DNA of 64,000 nucleotides. Origin: Pseudomonas mandelii. Lineage in GTDB: Bacteria > Pseudomonadota > Gammaproteobacteria > Pseudomonadales > Pseudomonadaceae. The DNA is taken from positions 65,611-129,610 of the forward strand of contig NZ_RCZA01000007.1 in NCBI RefSeq assembly GCF_006438925.1. Reading direction: 5' to 3'. This document shows, one piece after another, positions 1-8,067 of the stretch; position 1 is the stretch's first letter, and every line of letters begins with the position of its first letter. Below the pieces are notes generated by a model, which worked only from the letters and a program-made list of their open reading frames with translations, was not told the DNA's origin and did not search any database. A program made the translations under genes and the position numbers.

Positions 1-236
1 ACGCGAAGGTCTTGCGGCGAAGTCTTCAGTCTTTCGTCCAGTTGCCAGCCTTCGGAACCGTGTTGCAGCTGGTCGCCCTTTTCTTCGTGCTGGATGAGGA
101 TGACCGGGATGCCTGCTTCGCGAGCATTGGCACTGAGGCCGTTGATGTTCTCGATAACGCGCTTGATCTCAAAACATTCGTACTCGCCAGTGCACAGGGC
201 GCGCTGGACGTCGATGATCAGCAGTGCGGTAGCCAT
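1..236 (-). CDS. Cysteine hydrolase, isochorismatase-like (3' part cut by window edge)
   Basis: The first 78 residues are visible, starting MATALLIIDVQRALCTGEYE; the rest lies beyond position 1. The hydrophobic strand ending in Asp-Val-Gln is the first catalytic-Asp motif of the isochorismatase-like hydrolase fold, and the later GIPVILIQHEE strand also fits. The start follows a good Shine-Dalgarno (AAGGAAGGG). Family members hydrolyse amides or isochorismate using an Asp-Lys-Cys triad; the Cys is outside the window, so the substrate cannot be judged. It lies downstream of ggt on the same strand, with 69 bases between them. Confidence 0.8.
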   Translation of the reverse strand, partial: MATALLIIDVQRALCTGEYECFEIKRVIENINGLSANAREAGIPVILIQHEEKGDQLQHGSEGWQLDERLKTSPQDLR

Positions 237-264
237 GGTCCCTTCCTTGAAAAGTCAGTGGATC

Positions 265-291
265 AGGGGACGAAAAATAGATCCGTCCCCT
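265..291. repeat. Inverted repeat between ggt and the cysteine hydrolase gene
   Basis: An 8-bp perfect inverted repeat (AGGGGACG / CGTCCCCT) with an 11-base AT-rich loop lies in the short gap downstream of ggt. Neither strand has a clear T-run after the stem, so it is not a textbook terminator. It may be an mRNA 3'-end hairpin for ggt or a short repeated intergenic motif. Confidence 0.5.
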
Positions 292-305
292 TTGAAAAAC
301 AACCC

Positions 306-2033
306 TCAATAACCGAGCGACAACCCAGTGTTACGACGTGGATCGTTCGCCCCATAGAAGCGGTTTTTGCCCACCGGTTTGCCTTCCAGCGACGGTGCAC
401 CGACCAGAATCGCCGCCACATGGTTGGCGTCCTGTGGCCCGGCAAACTTGTGCCCCCAGCTTTCGAGCATCTTCACCGTATCGGGGCTGGTAGTGAAGGT
501 CTCAAGGTTGGTCTCTTCCGGCAACCACTGCTGGTGGAAACGCGGTGCATCGACCGCTTCCTGGATGTTCATCCCGTAGTCGATCACGTTGAGCATAGTC
601 AACAAGGTTGCGGTGATGATGCGACTGCCGCCGGGGGTGCCGACCACCATTACCACTTTGCCGTCCTTGGTGACGATGGTCGGGCTCATGGACGACAGCG
701 GTGCCTTGCCGGGCGCGATGGCGTTGGCCTCCCCTTGCACCAGGCCGTACATGTTTGGCACGCCGATTTTCGAGGTGAAATCGTCCATTTCGTCGTTGAG
801 GATGACCCCGGTTTTGCTGGCCATGACGCCGGCGCCGAACCAGTCGTTCAAGGTGTAGGTCACCGAGACCGCGTTGCCCCATTTATCGACGATAGAGTAA
901 TGGGTGGTGTTACTGCCTTCATGGGGCGCTACGCCGGGTTTGAGCTCGCGGGACACACCGGCCTTTTGCGGGTCGATGGCGGTGCGGATTTTGGTGGCGT
1001 AGTTTTTATCCAGCAAATGGGCGATCGGGTTTTTCACAAAGTCCGGGTCGCCCAGGTAACTGTTGCGGTCCACATAAGCGTGGCGCATGGCTTCGATCTG
1101 GTAGTGCATGCCCTGGGCCGAGTGGTAGCCAAGGTCTTTCATCGGGTAACCGTCGAGGATGTTCATGATCTCGCAAATCACTACCCCGCCGGAGCTTGGC
1201 GGCGGTGCCGAGACCACATGGTAGCCGCGGTAATCGCATTCAATCGGGGCCAGTTCGCGGGTCTTGTATTTGTCGAGGTCGGCCTGGGTGATGATGCCTT
1301 TGTTGGCCTGGCTGGCGGTGACGATGGCATCCGCCACCCAGCCTTTATAGAAGCCGTCGGCGCCCTTTTCGGAGATTTCCCGCAGGGTTTTGCCGAGGTC
1401 TTTTTGCACCAGTTTCTGACCGACTTGCATCGGCTCGCCGTTGCTCAGGAAGATCGCACCGGAATCCTTGATGTCCTTCTTGAACACGTCAGTGGCGTAT
1501 TCCAGCAACTCGACATCGCCCTGCTCCAGCACAAAACCGTCTTCGGCGAGCTTGATGGCCGGGGCGATCACTTCCTTGCGCGGTTTGGTGCCGTATTTCT
1601 TCAGCGCCAGCTCCATGCCCGACACGGTGCCCGGCACGCCAACGGCCAGATGGCCACGGGTGCTCAGGTCAGGGACGACGTTGCCCTCCTTGTCGAGGTA
1701 CATGTTGGCGGTGGCGGCCAGCGGTGCTTTTTCACGGAAGTCGAGGAACGTCTTGCGCCCGTCCGCCAACTGAATGGTCATGAAACCGCCGCCGCCCAGG
1801 TTGCCCGCTGCGGGATAAACCACCGCCAGCGCATAACCGACCGCTACCGCGGCATCAACGGCGTTGCCGCCGTTCTTGAGCACATCGACACCCACGTGAC
1901 TGGCCAGATGCTGGGCGGTGACGACCATGCCGTTTTCGGCCGCGACCGGCGCCACGGAGGCCGCGTAAGCACTGAGGCAGCTGAGCGCCAATGAGGTCGC
2001 AATCAACGATTTGGCAAAAGGTTCGAACTTCAT
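306..2033 (-). CDS. ggt: Gamma-glutamyltransferase (periplasmic)
   Basis: A 575-residue gamma-glutamyltranspeptidase precursor. It cleaves glutathione and other gamma-glutamyl compounds and transfers the glutamyl group to water or amino acids. An N-terminal signal peptide (about residues 1-24, ending AYA) directs export. The Ntn-hydrolase self-cleavage site is visible as T376-T377-H, where T376 would become the N-terminal nucleophile of the small subunit. It is followed by the conserved YSIVDKWGNAVSVTYTLN strand and a glycine-rich PGGSRI oxyanion segment near the C-terminus. Length matches the roughly 580-residue family. It is transcribed divergently from ogt. Confidence 0.95.
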   Translation of the reverse strand: MKFEPFAKSLIATSLALSCLSAYAASVAPVAAENGMVVTAQHLASHVGVDVLKNGGNAVDAAVAVGYALAVVYPAAGNLGGGGFMTIQLADGRKTFLDFREKAPLAATANMYLDKEGNVVPDLSTRGHLAVGVPGTVSGMELALKKYGTKPRKEVIAPAIKLAEDGFVLEQGDVELLEYATDVFKKDIKDSGAIFLSNGEPMQVGQKLVQKDLGKTLREISEKGADGFYKGWVADAIVTASQANKGIITQADLDKYKTRELAPIECDYRGYHVVSAPPPSSGGVVICEIMNILDGYPMKDLGYHSAQGMHYQIEAMRHAYVDRNSYLGDPDFVKNPIAHLLDKNYATKIRTAIDPQKAGVSRELKPGVAPHEGSNTTHYSIVDKWGNAVSVTYTLNDWFGAGVMASKTGVILNDEMDDFTSKIGVPNMYGLVQGEANAIAPGKAPLSSMSPTIVTKDGKVVMVVGTPGGSRIITATLLTMLNVIDYGMNIQEAVDAPRFHQQWLPEETNLETFTTSPDTVKMLESWGHKFAGPQDANHVAAILVGAPSLEGKPVGKNRFYGANDPRRNTGLSLGY

Positions 2034-2119
2034 GAGTCGGTCTCTTTTTGTTTTTAGGCTCTGTACAAAAACAGAGGGAAGGCTTCAAGAGCAGAGGCAA
2101 GTATGGCTGGGATTGCGTA

Positions 2120-2147
2120 TTGCGCCTCCCCGTCGAGGCAGTATGCT
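2120..2147 (+). promoter_or_regulatory. Candidate sigma-70 promoter of ogt
   Basis: TTGCGC and TATGCT separated by 16 bases, ending 36 bases before the ogt start. Both boxes match the consensus at 4 of 6 positions. Inferred from sequence only. Confidence 0.35.
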
Positions 2148-2183
2148 TGGCCTCTGCTCAGCACTTTTACGGAGTCCACCGGC

Positions 2184-2699
2184 ATGAGTTACACCTTCAT
2201 CACCCTCGCATCGAAGGTGGGCGAGTTGAAGCTGGTCGCGAACGGCTCACGACTGGCAGCCATCCTCTGGGAAAACGACAAACCCGACCGGGTGCGGCTT
2301 GGGCCGATGCGCGAGGCGCCGGATAATCCGATCCTGATGCGCACCGCTCAGCAGCTACGGGAATACTTTGCGGGCACGCGCAATCGTTTCGACCTGGATC
2401 TGGAGTTTGCCGGCACGGAATTTCAGAAGAAGGTCTGGGCAGCACTGCTGACCATTCCGTTTGGCGAGACCCGCAGTTATAGCGAGATAGCCCGGCAGAT
2501 CGGCAATCCCAGTGCAGTGAGGGCGGTGGGTGCGGCGAATGGCAAGAACCCGATTTCGATTGTTGCGCCGTGTCATCGGGTGATCGGCGCTTCGGGGAAA
2601 CTCACCGGGTTTGCCGGTGGACTTGAGGCGAAGGAGCAGCTGCTGACGCTGGAAGGATGCGAATGGTCAGGGGCCGGCAGGACAGACGATTTGTTCTGA
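2184..2699 (+). CDS. ogt: Methylated-DNA--[protein]-cysteine S-methyltransferase
   Basis: A 171-residue O6-alkylguanine-DNA alkyltransferase, a suicide repair protein that moves the alkyl group from O6-methylguanine to its own cysteine. The active-site motif PCHRV is present (IVAPCHRVIGASGKLTGFAGG), preceded by the helix-turn-helix segment PFGETRSYSEIARQIG that inserts into the minor groove, and the Asn hinge. The start at 2184 is chosen because it follows GGAG and gives the usual N-terminus MSYTFITLAS; an in-frame upstream ATG at 2103 would add 27 atypical residues. It lacks the Ada N-terminal domain, so it is the constitutive Ogt type. Confidence 0.92.
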   Translation: MSYTFITLASKVGELKLVANGSRLAAILWENDKPDRVRLGPMREAPDNPILMRTAQQLREYFAGTRNRFDLDLEFAGTEFQKKVWAALLTIPFGETRSYSEIARQIGNPSAVRAVGAANGKNPISIVAPCHRVIGASGKLTGFAGGLEAKEQLLTLEGCEWSGAGRTDDLF

Positions 2700-2717
2700 T
2701 CAGCCGTAACGCGACCT

Positions 2718-2862
2718 GTAGCAGCTGCCGAGCCTGCGAAGCTGCGTTCGGCTGCGAAGCAGTCGCAAACTCAGGCGCCACGGTTTATCCGGAACAGCGC
2801 GGTGAATGGTTTTGCGACTGCTGCGCAGCCGGACGCAGCCTCGCAGGCTCGACAGCTGCTAC
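2718..2862. repeat. REP-type inverted pair (GTAGCAGCTGCC family)
   Basis: Two long imperfect inverted arms starting GTAGCAGCTGCCGAG and ending CGACAGCTGCTAC, with internal GCTGCG/CGCAGC palindromes. It sits between the convergent ogt and nudK-like genes and can fold into a large cruciform or mRNA hairpin. The same family recurs at 59483-59613. Confidence 0.75.
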
Positions 2863-2867
2863 CTTGA

Positions 2868-3461
2868 TTAGGCTGCGGTGAAGATGTTTTTCATCGCCGC
2901 ATACTGCAGCAACATGATGGTCTTCGCATCGCAGATTTCCCCGCGATAAAACGCCTCGAGCGCGTCATCGAACTTCCACTCCAGCACTTCCAGTTCCTCG
3001 GTCTCCTCCTCCAGTCCGCCGCCATCACTGACCTTGGAAGCGGCATCGTACTCAGCGATGAAGAAGTGCAGCTTCTCAGTCACCGAGCCGGGGCTCATGT
3101 AGGCCTCAAACACCTTGTGCACATGGTGCACGCGATAACCGGTTTCTTCCTCGGCTTCTTCGCGGATGCGCTCTTCAGGCGCCGCACCTTCGAGCAGCCC
3201 CGCCGCCACTTCGATCAGCAACCCATCGTGGCCGTTGACGAACACCGGCAATCTGAATTGCCGGGTCAGCACCACAGTCTTCTTGTCACGGTTAAACAGC
3301 AGGATCGCCGCGCCGTTGCCCCGGTCGTAGACCTCGCGGGTCTGGCGTTGCCATTCGCCGTTGTTGCGCAGGTAATCGAAGGTGATTTTCTTGAGCAGGT
3401 ACCAGTCGTGGGACAACACCTGAGACTCGATGAGGTTGACCCGCTCGGCTGTGTTCGACAT
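2868..3461 (-). CDS. nudK: Nudix hydrolase, NudK-like (GDP-mannose pyrophosphatase family)
   Basis: 197 residues. The Nudix box is GLLEGAAPEERIREEAEEETGY, slightly divergent from the consensus G(x5)E(x7)REUxEExGU in the same places as E. coli NudK. The segments REVYDRGNGAAILLFN, QFRLPVFVNGH and FEAYMSPGSVTEKLHFFIAEY are typical of NudK, which hydrolyses GDP-mannose and related nucleotide sugars to the sugar phosphate and GMP. Length matches NudK (191 residues). It could also be an ADP-ribose pyrophosphatase; family assignment is firm, exact substrate is inferred. Confidence 0.85.
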   Translation of the reverse strand: MSNTAERVNLIESQVLSHDWYLLKKITFDYLRNNGEWQRQTREVYDRGNGAAILLFNRDKKTVVLTRQFRLPVFVNGHDGLLIEVAAGLLEGAAPEERIREEAEEETGYRVHHVHKVFEAYMSPGSVTEKLHFFIAEYDAASKVSDGGGLEEETEELEVLEWKFDDALEAFYRGEICDAKTIMLLQYAAMKNIFTAA

Positions 3462-3522
3462 GACAATGCATCCCTTTTTTCGTCAGAAGGCGCACATCTT
3501 AGGCGAAAACGAAAGCCTGGCG

Positions 3523-3960
3523 CTAAGACAGTTGCGCCTTGTATTCCTTCTCATACTGGCCCGCCAGCGTCTCTTTCTGTTTGTCGTCGAGTAGCTTGCC
3601 GGCCATCTGGAAGAACTTCTGCTCTTCCTCCTCCAGGTGATGATTGACCTTCTCGGCAAGCTTCTTCGCGACCGCCAGCCAGGCAGGGCTGGACATCTCG
3701 GTCTCGTCCAGTTCCTCCATCATTTCATCCATCTCGTGATGTTCTGAAATGGCATGACGGCTGAGGTCGACGCCGTTATCGAACTCCATCAGCGGGATGT
3801 AGAAATGCCGCTCTTCAGCGGTTTCGTGGGCCTGGAGTTCGGACTTGAGTTGCTTGTAAGCCTCGACTCGCTCGGGGGTGTCGCCGCTGGTCTGGATCAG
3901 TGCCTCGGCGTAGGTACGTTGGCGGTCGTGGCTTTCGCGCAAGGCTTCGAAAATATTCAC
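3523..3960 (-). CDS. Hemerythrin HHE domain protein
   Basis: 145 residues, mostly helical. Two HHE-type cation-binding repeats can be seen: H11, H45 with E49/E50 in the first, and H69, H74/H75 and H107/H108 with a nearby EEEE in the second. Such four-helix bundles hold a di-iron centre and bind O2 or NO, or act as iron or stress-response proteins. No signal peptide, so cytoplasmic. It lies alone, 61 bases downstream of the nudK-like gene and on the same strand. The specific role is unknown. Confidence 0.85.
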   Translation of the reverse strand: MNIFEALRESHDRQRTYAEALIQTSGDTPERVEAYKQLKSELQAHETAEERHFYIPLMEFDNGVDLSRHAISEHHEMDEMMEELDETEMSSPAWLAVAKKLAEKVNHHLEEEEQKFFQMAGKLLDDKQKETLAGQYEKEYKAQLS

Positions 3961-4110
3961 GGAGGGTCCTCATAGGCCGCGTTCTGGAATGACGCTGTTT
4001 AGGCTAGACATCTGCGCGCGAACGACGGTTCCACCTGAGGGCTGGAACAATGACCAGGTGCCGCGATAGGCTTGGAACTGTTTTTCACCCTGGCCATAAG
4101 GAAATAGCTG

Positions 4111-4539
4111 ATGACCCTGCGAATCGAACGGTCGCAAAACCCCACGGATGAAGAGCGCCAGGCGATCCTGCTGCCGTTGCGCGCCTATAACGCCGCAAAA
4201 GCCGGTGTCTCGACTCAGGAGCCCGTTGCCTTGCTGGTGCGTGACGAAAGCGGCGAGATTCTCGGTGGGCTTCACGGTCGAGTGTTTTACCAATGGATGT
4301 ACATCGACCTGCTGTCGGTACCGGAGCAAGCCCGGGGACAGGGAATGGGCACGAAGCTGATGCAGATGGCTGAAGACCTGGCACGGGAAAAGGAATGCAT
4401 CGGAATCTGGCTCGACACCTTCGACTTCCAGGCGCCGGAGTTCTACAGGAAGCTCGGCTACAGCGAGTTAGGCCAGATCGCTGACTACCCGCCGGGCCAC
4501 ACGCGCTTCTTTTTCCAGAAGCGCCTGATAAATATTTAA
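4111..4539 (+). CDS. GNAT family N-acetyltransferase
   Basis: 142 residues. The acetyl-CoA pyrophosphate-binding loop is visible as EQARGQGMGTKLMQ (consensus Q/RxxGxG/A), preceded by the beta-4 strand MYIDLLSVPE and followed by the beta-5 segment IGIWLDTFDFQAPEFYRKLGY. The C-terminus GHTRFFFQKRL is typical of small single-domain GNATs. Substrate cannot be told from sequence. It stands alone and is followed by a REP palindrome. Confidence 0.85.
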   Translation: MTLRIERSQNPTDEERQAILLPLRAYNAAKAGVSTQEPVALLVRDESGEILGGLHGRVFYQWMYIDLLSVPEQARGQGMGTKLMQMAEDLAREKECIGIWLDTFDFQAPEFYRKLGYSELGQIADYPPGHTRFFFQKRLINI

Positions 4540-4553
4540 TCCCTGGCGCCGCC

Positions 4554-4631
4554 AAAAGATCGCAGCCTTCGGCAGCTCCTACAGGGAGTACACCTGCCCA
4601 GTGTAGGAGCTGCCGCAGGCTGCGATCTTTT
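4554..4631. repeat. REP inverted pair (GTAGGAGCTGCCG family)
   Basis: Arms AAAGATCGCAGCCTTCGGCA and its near-perfect reverse complement flank a 20-base centre, so the pair can fold into one long hairpin of about 29 bp. It lies between convergent genes (GNAT and a lipoprotein). Copies of the same family are at 21100, 52509 and 61524. Confidence 0.85.
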
Positions 4632-4640
4632 GATCCCTGC

Positions 4641-4991
4641 TTACAAGCAGGTCGCCAACGCCGCCAGTCGGCGCTTGGCGACAAAGTCGTCATGCTGCGC
4701 GTAGTAATTCAGCACGGTGGCGGAAGCGTCAGTCTTCACGTCCACAAAAGACTCCGCCGAGCGCGTGTAAACGGTGGTGCCGCCCTTCTCGCCAGGTTGC
4801 AAATACGCACCAGCATCGACACCGAACACCGCCTCGTCCTGCCAGGAAAACTGCACACACTGGGCGACGACTTTTTCCGGCTTATCCGACGTCAGGGTTT
4901 TGTACGGGGTTCCAGTGCGGGCGTCGTTCATCGCCGAGCCGGCGCATCCCGCCAGCAACGTTACGGCCAGCGCCACCATCAGAATTCGCAT
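4641..4991 (-). CDS. Small putative lipoprotein
   Basis: 116 residues starting MRILMVALAVTLLAGCAGSA, a clear lipoprotein signal peptide with lipobox LLAGC, so the mature protein should start at Cys16 and be lipid-anchored. The remaining 100 residues contain one further internal Cys (in VAQCVQFSW) and a C-terminal Cys, which could form a disulfide in the periplasm. I do not recognise a named family. It is monocistronic. Confidence 0.8.
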   Translation of the reverse strand: MRILMVALAVTLLAGCAGSAMNDARTGTPYKTLTSDKPEKVVAQCVQFSWQDEAVFGVDAGAYLQPGEKGGTTVYTRSAESFVDVKTDASATVLNYYAQHDDFVAKRRLAALATCL

Positions 4992-5151
4992 TGCGTTCGC
5001 TCATCAAGAAAAAGCGGACTGTATCACCGCGGCACGGCGTATCGTTCTGCTTTACTTCATTTATACCGCGACACCGAGTGACGATTCGCGCACCCTGTCG
5101 CGCCATTAACACCGCATCGCCCGTTTTCCGGGCTCATTTTCTGGAAAGGTC

Positions 5152-5400
5152 ATGACACCCAACGCCGAATATTACAAACCGACCGCTGAATACGCCGACA
5201 AGCTGATCAGCCAGATCGGTCAGACGCCGTCCTGGATTGCCAAGCGAATTGGTGTCACCGACAAGCGGATTCGTTACATCCTCGACGGCGAAAGAACCGT
5301 CAAAGGTGAAACCACGCCGATTCAAATGACGTATCCCGAGCAGTTTGCCCTCGAGTGCCTGGCAGCAGCAGCCAAGGCCAGCAAGAAGCAGTCTTCGTAA
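5152..5400 (+). CDS. Small helix-turn-helix protein (Cro/C1-like)
   Basis: 82 residues. The segment QIGQTPSWIAKRIGVTDKRIRYILDGERTV has the shape of a helix-turn-helix (helix 2 SWIAKRIG, turn, recognition helix DKRIRYILDGE), as in Cro/C1-type repressors. An AAGG precedes the start. It is followed 20 bases later by the next small gene and is probably cotranscribed. Function unknown; it might be a phage-derived regulator now fixed in the chromosome. Confidence 0.65.
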   Translation: MTPNAEYYKPTAEYADKLISQIGQTPSWIAKRIGVTDKRIRYILDGERTVKGETTPIQMTYPEQFALECLAAAAKASKKQSS

Positions 5401-5420
5401 TCCAGCCTCAAGGAGCGACC

Positions 5421-5750
5421 ATGGCGGCAACCGAACAGCAACACGAGCAAGCGCTGAAGAAGTTTCTCGATGAGCGCCCTGAGCTGCGCGTAGAACTCGA
5501 CAACCTCAACCCGTTGTTGGCTCAGGCCAAGGGCGAAACCGCGGCGCAGTACCGCGACGAGCGCTTGCATGAAGCTTTCGAAGCCGAGGCCGAACGCCTG
5601 GGATTGTTTGCCTGGGAGCTGACGCTGCAACTGACTGCGGCGACGTCCGAGGACTATCAGGCGCAGCGCATGGAAGTGCACAAGGAAGTGGCCGAGATGG
5701 CAGGCATGGACTGGCTGGAGTACTGCGAGTTATACGGATTGAGTAAGTGA
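5421..5750 (+). CDS. Small acidic helical protein (DUF6388-like)
   Basis: 109 residues, rich in Glu, Ala and Leu, with a C-terminus MDWLEYCELYGLSK. It resembles a family of small uncharacterised Pseudomonas proteins that I believe is DUF6388; that name is from memory and should be checked. The start at 5421 follows the strong Shine-Dalgarno AAGGAGCGACC; an upstream in-frame start at 5355 would overlap the preceding gene. No signal peptide or membrane segment. Confidence 0.65.
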   Translation: MAATEQQHEQALKKFLDERPELRVELDNLNPLLAQAKGETAAQYRDERLHEAFEAEAERLGLFAWELTLQLTAATSEDYQAQRMEVHKEVAEMAGMDWLEYCELYGLSK

Positions 5751-5785
5751 CCATTTCGGTCGCTGCCTGAGGACGACCTTCGCTG

Positions 5786-6490
5786 ATGTTGCCATCCCTC
5801 TCAACTGACCGCGCCAGTCCTGGCCACCTGCATACCCGCAAATGGCGCGGACGCATCGGCATGTCGCTGGTGGCCAGCCTCTCCGTGCTCGCCGGCATGA
5901 CCGACGCCATCGGTTTCATGGCCAGCGGCGATTTCGTCTCGTTCATGAGCGGCAACACCACCCGCCTCGCCGTCGCCATCAGCGACGGCGACCTGGGCCT
6001 GACCATGCGCCTGGTGATCCTCGTCGGCACCTTCATCGTCGGCAACGCCTTGGGGATTGTCGTCAGCCGCCTCGGCGGCCGTCGGGCGCTGCCCTTGCTG
6101 CTGTGCATCGCCACGCTGCTCTGCGGCGCCGCTGCCTGGCCCTACGACGAACAATTGCCAGCGCTGCTGGCGGCGATCATCGCCATGGGCATGCTCAATG
6201 CCGCCGTGGAAGAAGTGAACGGCCTGCCGGTCGGCCTGACCTACGTCACCGGCGCCCTTTCGCGCTTCGGCCGTGGGCTGGGACGCTGGATACTCGGCGA
6301 ACGTCGCAATGGCTGGCGTGTTCAGTTGATCCCCTGGACCGGGATGTTTGCCGGCGCAATACTCGGCGCCGTGCTGGAACATCACTTGGGGCTCAGTGCC
6401 CTGTTTGTCAGCGGTCTGCTGGCCGGCTTGGTCGGGCTGCTGTCGTTGAAAATCCCGCAGCGCTGGCAGTTGGGGTATATGCCGCGCTGA
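5786..6490 (+). CDS. DUF1275 (YoaK-like) membrane protein
   Basis: 234 residues with about six transmembrane helices. The N-terminal SVLAGMTDAIGFMASGDFVSFMSGNTTRL segment is the DUF1275 hallmark (GxxDAxGF...FVSFMSGNT). These are inner-membrane proteins of unknown transport role. The first 25 residues are polar, so translation might start a little later, for example at the Met of MSLVASLS. It stands alone, followed by a REP pair. Confidence 0.85.
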   Translation: MLPSLSTDRASPGHLHTRKWRGRIGMSLVASLSVLAGMTDAIGFMASGDFVSFMSGNTTRLAVAISDGDLGLTMRLVILVGTFIVGNALGIVVSRLGGRRALPLLLCIATLLCGAAAWPYDEQLPALLAAIIAMGMLNAAVEEVNGLPVGLTYVTGALSRFGRGLGRWILGERRNGWRVQLIPWTGMFAGAILGAVLEHHLGLSALFVSGLLAGLVGLLSLKIPQRWQLGYMPR

Positions 6491-6508
6491 GCGGCGCCTG
6501 CCAGTCCG

Positions 6509-6605
6509 CCATCGCGAGCAAGCTCGCTCCCACAGGGGTTTTGTGGTGGATTCCGATTTTGTGTACGACACAAATCCCTTGTGGGAGCGAGCTTGCTCGC
6601 GATGG
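6509..6605. repeat. REP inverted pair (GTGGGAGCGAGC family)
   Basis: CATCGCGAGCAAGCTCGCTC and the inverted copy with GTGGGAGCGAGCTTGCTCGC flank a 40-base spacer. Lies between the DUF1275 gene and tusD. Each arm is itself palindromic (GCGAGC..GCTCGC). Confidence 0.85.
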
Positions 6606-6685
6606 GGCCAGCACAGACAACATCGATTTAGCCGCCCCGGCCATAAAGCATTATCATGGCCGCAGTTTTACTGATCGAGTCCGTC

Positions 6686-7078
6686 ATGAAGTTCGCCATC
6701 GCGCTGTTTTCCGCCGCCCATGCGCCCTCCTCGCGCCGCGCCTTGCTGTTCGCCCAGGCTGCGCTGGCCGGTGGGCATGAGATTGTCCGGCTGTTTTTCT
6801 ATCAGGACGGCGTCTACAACGCCTCCGGCAGCGTGGTCACGCCGCAGGATGAGCAGGATTTTCCCAAGCAATGGCGCAACTTCGTCACCGAGCATCAACT
6901 GGATGGTGTCGTGTGTATCGCGGCCGCCCTGCGTCGTGGCGTGTTGAACGAAGAAGAAGCCGGGCGCTATCAGCGTGAAGCCGTTGCGGTGGGCGCGCCG
7001 TGGGAACTGTCTGGTCTGGGCCAGTTGCATGACGCGGTGCAGGACGCCGACCGCCTGATTTGTTTCGGAGGCGCGTGA
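6686..7078 (+). CDS. tusD: Sulfurtransferase complex subunit TusD
   Basis: 130 residues. TusBCD carries sulfur from TusA to TusE for 2-thiolation of the wobble uridine of tRNA-Lys, -Glu and -Gln. The catalytic Cys is C77 in DGVVCIAAALRRGV, matching E. coli C78. The start at 6686 gives the standard N-terminus MKFAIALFSAAH. First gene of the tusDCBE-ybiB operon; one base separates its stop codon from the tusC start. Confidence 0.92.
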   Translation: MKFAIALFSAAHAPSSRRALLFAQAALAGGHEIVRLFFYQDGVYNASGSVVTPQDEQDFPKQWRNFVTEHQLDGVVCIAAALRRGVLNEEEAGRYQREAVAVGAPWELSGLGQLHDAVQDADRLICFGGA

Positions 7079-7079
7079 G

Positions 7080-7442
7080 ATGGCTAAATCCTTGCTGATT
7101 ATCAGCCGTCAGGCGCCCTGGTCCGGACCGAGTGCGCGGGAAGCGCTGGATATCGTGCTGGCCGGCGGTGCCTTTGATCTGCCGATCGGCCTGCTGTTTC
7201 TCGATGACGGGGTGTTCCAGCTCGCCGCGAAACAGGATGCCAAGGCCCTTCAGCAGAAGGACCTGAGCGCCAACCTGCAAGCCTTGCCGATGTTCGGTGT
7301 CGACGAGCTGTTTGTCTGTGGCGACAGCGTTGCGGAACGGGGTCTGAACCCGGCTGGCTTGTCGCTGGAAGAAGCGCAGGTGCTGGCCGCCCACGAAATC
7401 ACCGCACTTATTGACCGTTACGACCAGGTGATCACCCTCTGA
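7080..7442 (+). CDS. tusC: Sulfurtransferase complex subunit TusC
   Basis: 120 residues of the DsrE/F fold (MAKSLLIISRQAPWSGPSAREALD, then the LLFLDDGVFQL strand). TusC is a structural partner in the TusBCD hexamer and does not need the active Cys. The gene starts one base after tusD ends and its stop overlaps the tusB start by one base (TGATG), showing translational coupling. Confidence 0.9.
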   Translation: MAKSLLIISRQAPWSGPSAREALDIVLAGGAFDLPIGLLFLDDGVFQLAAKQDAKALQQKDLSANLQALPMFGVDELFVCGDSVAERGLNPAGLSLEEAQVLAAHEITALIDRYDQVITL

Positions 7443-7735
7443 TGTCGACTTTGCATGTGTTGTCTCATTCCCCGTTCGGCGACGATCGCCTGACCAGTTG
7501 CCTGCGCTTGATGGGCGCTGACGATGCGCTTCTGCTGACTGGCGACGCGGTTTATGCGTTGCAACCAGGCACCGCGCCATTCAATGCGCTGAACGCCCGC
7601 ACTCTGAAACTGTTCGTACTGGCCGAAGACGTCCAGGCTCGCGCGCTGGAGATTCCTGACACGGCCAAGGCCATCGATTACCCGGCCTTCGTCGAGCTGT
7701 CGATTCACTACGACAAGGTCAACAGTTGGCTATGA
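7442..7735 (+). CDS. tusB: Sulfurtransferase complex subunit TusB
   Basis: 97 residues (MSTLHVLSHSPFGDDRLTSC...), the smallest member of the DsrE/F/H set and equivalent to DsrH. It completes the TusBCD heterohexamer. Its ATG shares a base with the tusC stop, and its own stop lies inside an ATGA overlap with tusE. Length matches the E. coli protein (95). Confidence 0.88.
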   Translation: MSTLHVLSHSPFGDDRLTSCLRLMGADDALLLTGDAVYALQPGTAPFNALNARTLKLFVLAEDVQARALEIPDTAKAIDYPAFVELSIHYDKVNSWL

Positions 7736-8067
7736 AATCCCTGACGGTCGGCGCACGCGCCATCGAGTTGGACAAGGACGGTTTCCTGGTAGAACTGAGC
7801 GACTGGTCCTCCGAGGTGGCCAGCGCCCTGGCGGCCGCCGAAGACATCGAGTTGAGCCCCGAACACTGGGAAATCCTCGAACTGCTGCGCAGCTTCTACG
7901 CCGAATTCCAGCTGTCGCCGGCCACCCGTCCGCTGATCAAGTACACCGCAACGAAGCTGGGCCCGGAAAAGGGCAACAGCCTGCACCTGAACCGACTGTT
8001 CAAAGGCACCCCTGCCAAACTCGCCGCGAAACTGGCGGGCCTGCCCAAACCGACGAATTGCTTATGA
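7732..8067 (+). CDS. tusE: Sulfurtransferase TusE (DsrC family)
   Basis: 111 residues. TusE takes the persulfide sulfur from TusD and hands it to MnmA bound to tRNA. The DsrC-type flexible C-terminal arm is visible, GLPKPTNCL, with the persulfide Cys at penultimate position 110. The ATG at 7732 overlaps the tusB stop as ATGA; a TTG six bases upstream is rejected. The acceptor gene mnmA is also in this window, at 29210. Confidence 0.92.
   Translation: MKSLTVGARAIELDKDGFLVELSDWSSEVASALAAAEDIELSPEHWEILELLRSFYAEFQLSPATRPLIKYTATKLGPEKGNSLHLNRLFKGTPAKLAAKLAGLPKPTNCL

Noticed and set aside
12..1994. 660-codon open frame on the plus strand opposite ggt
   Set aside because: Antisense shadow of ggt produced by the high GC at third positions; no ribosome-binding site or recognisable protein family.
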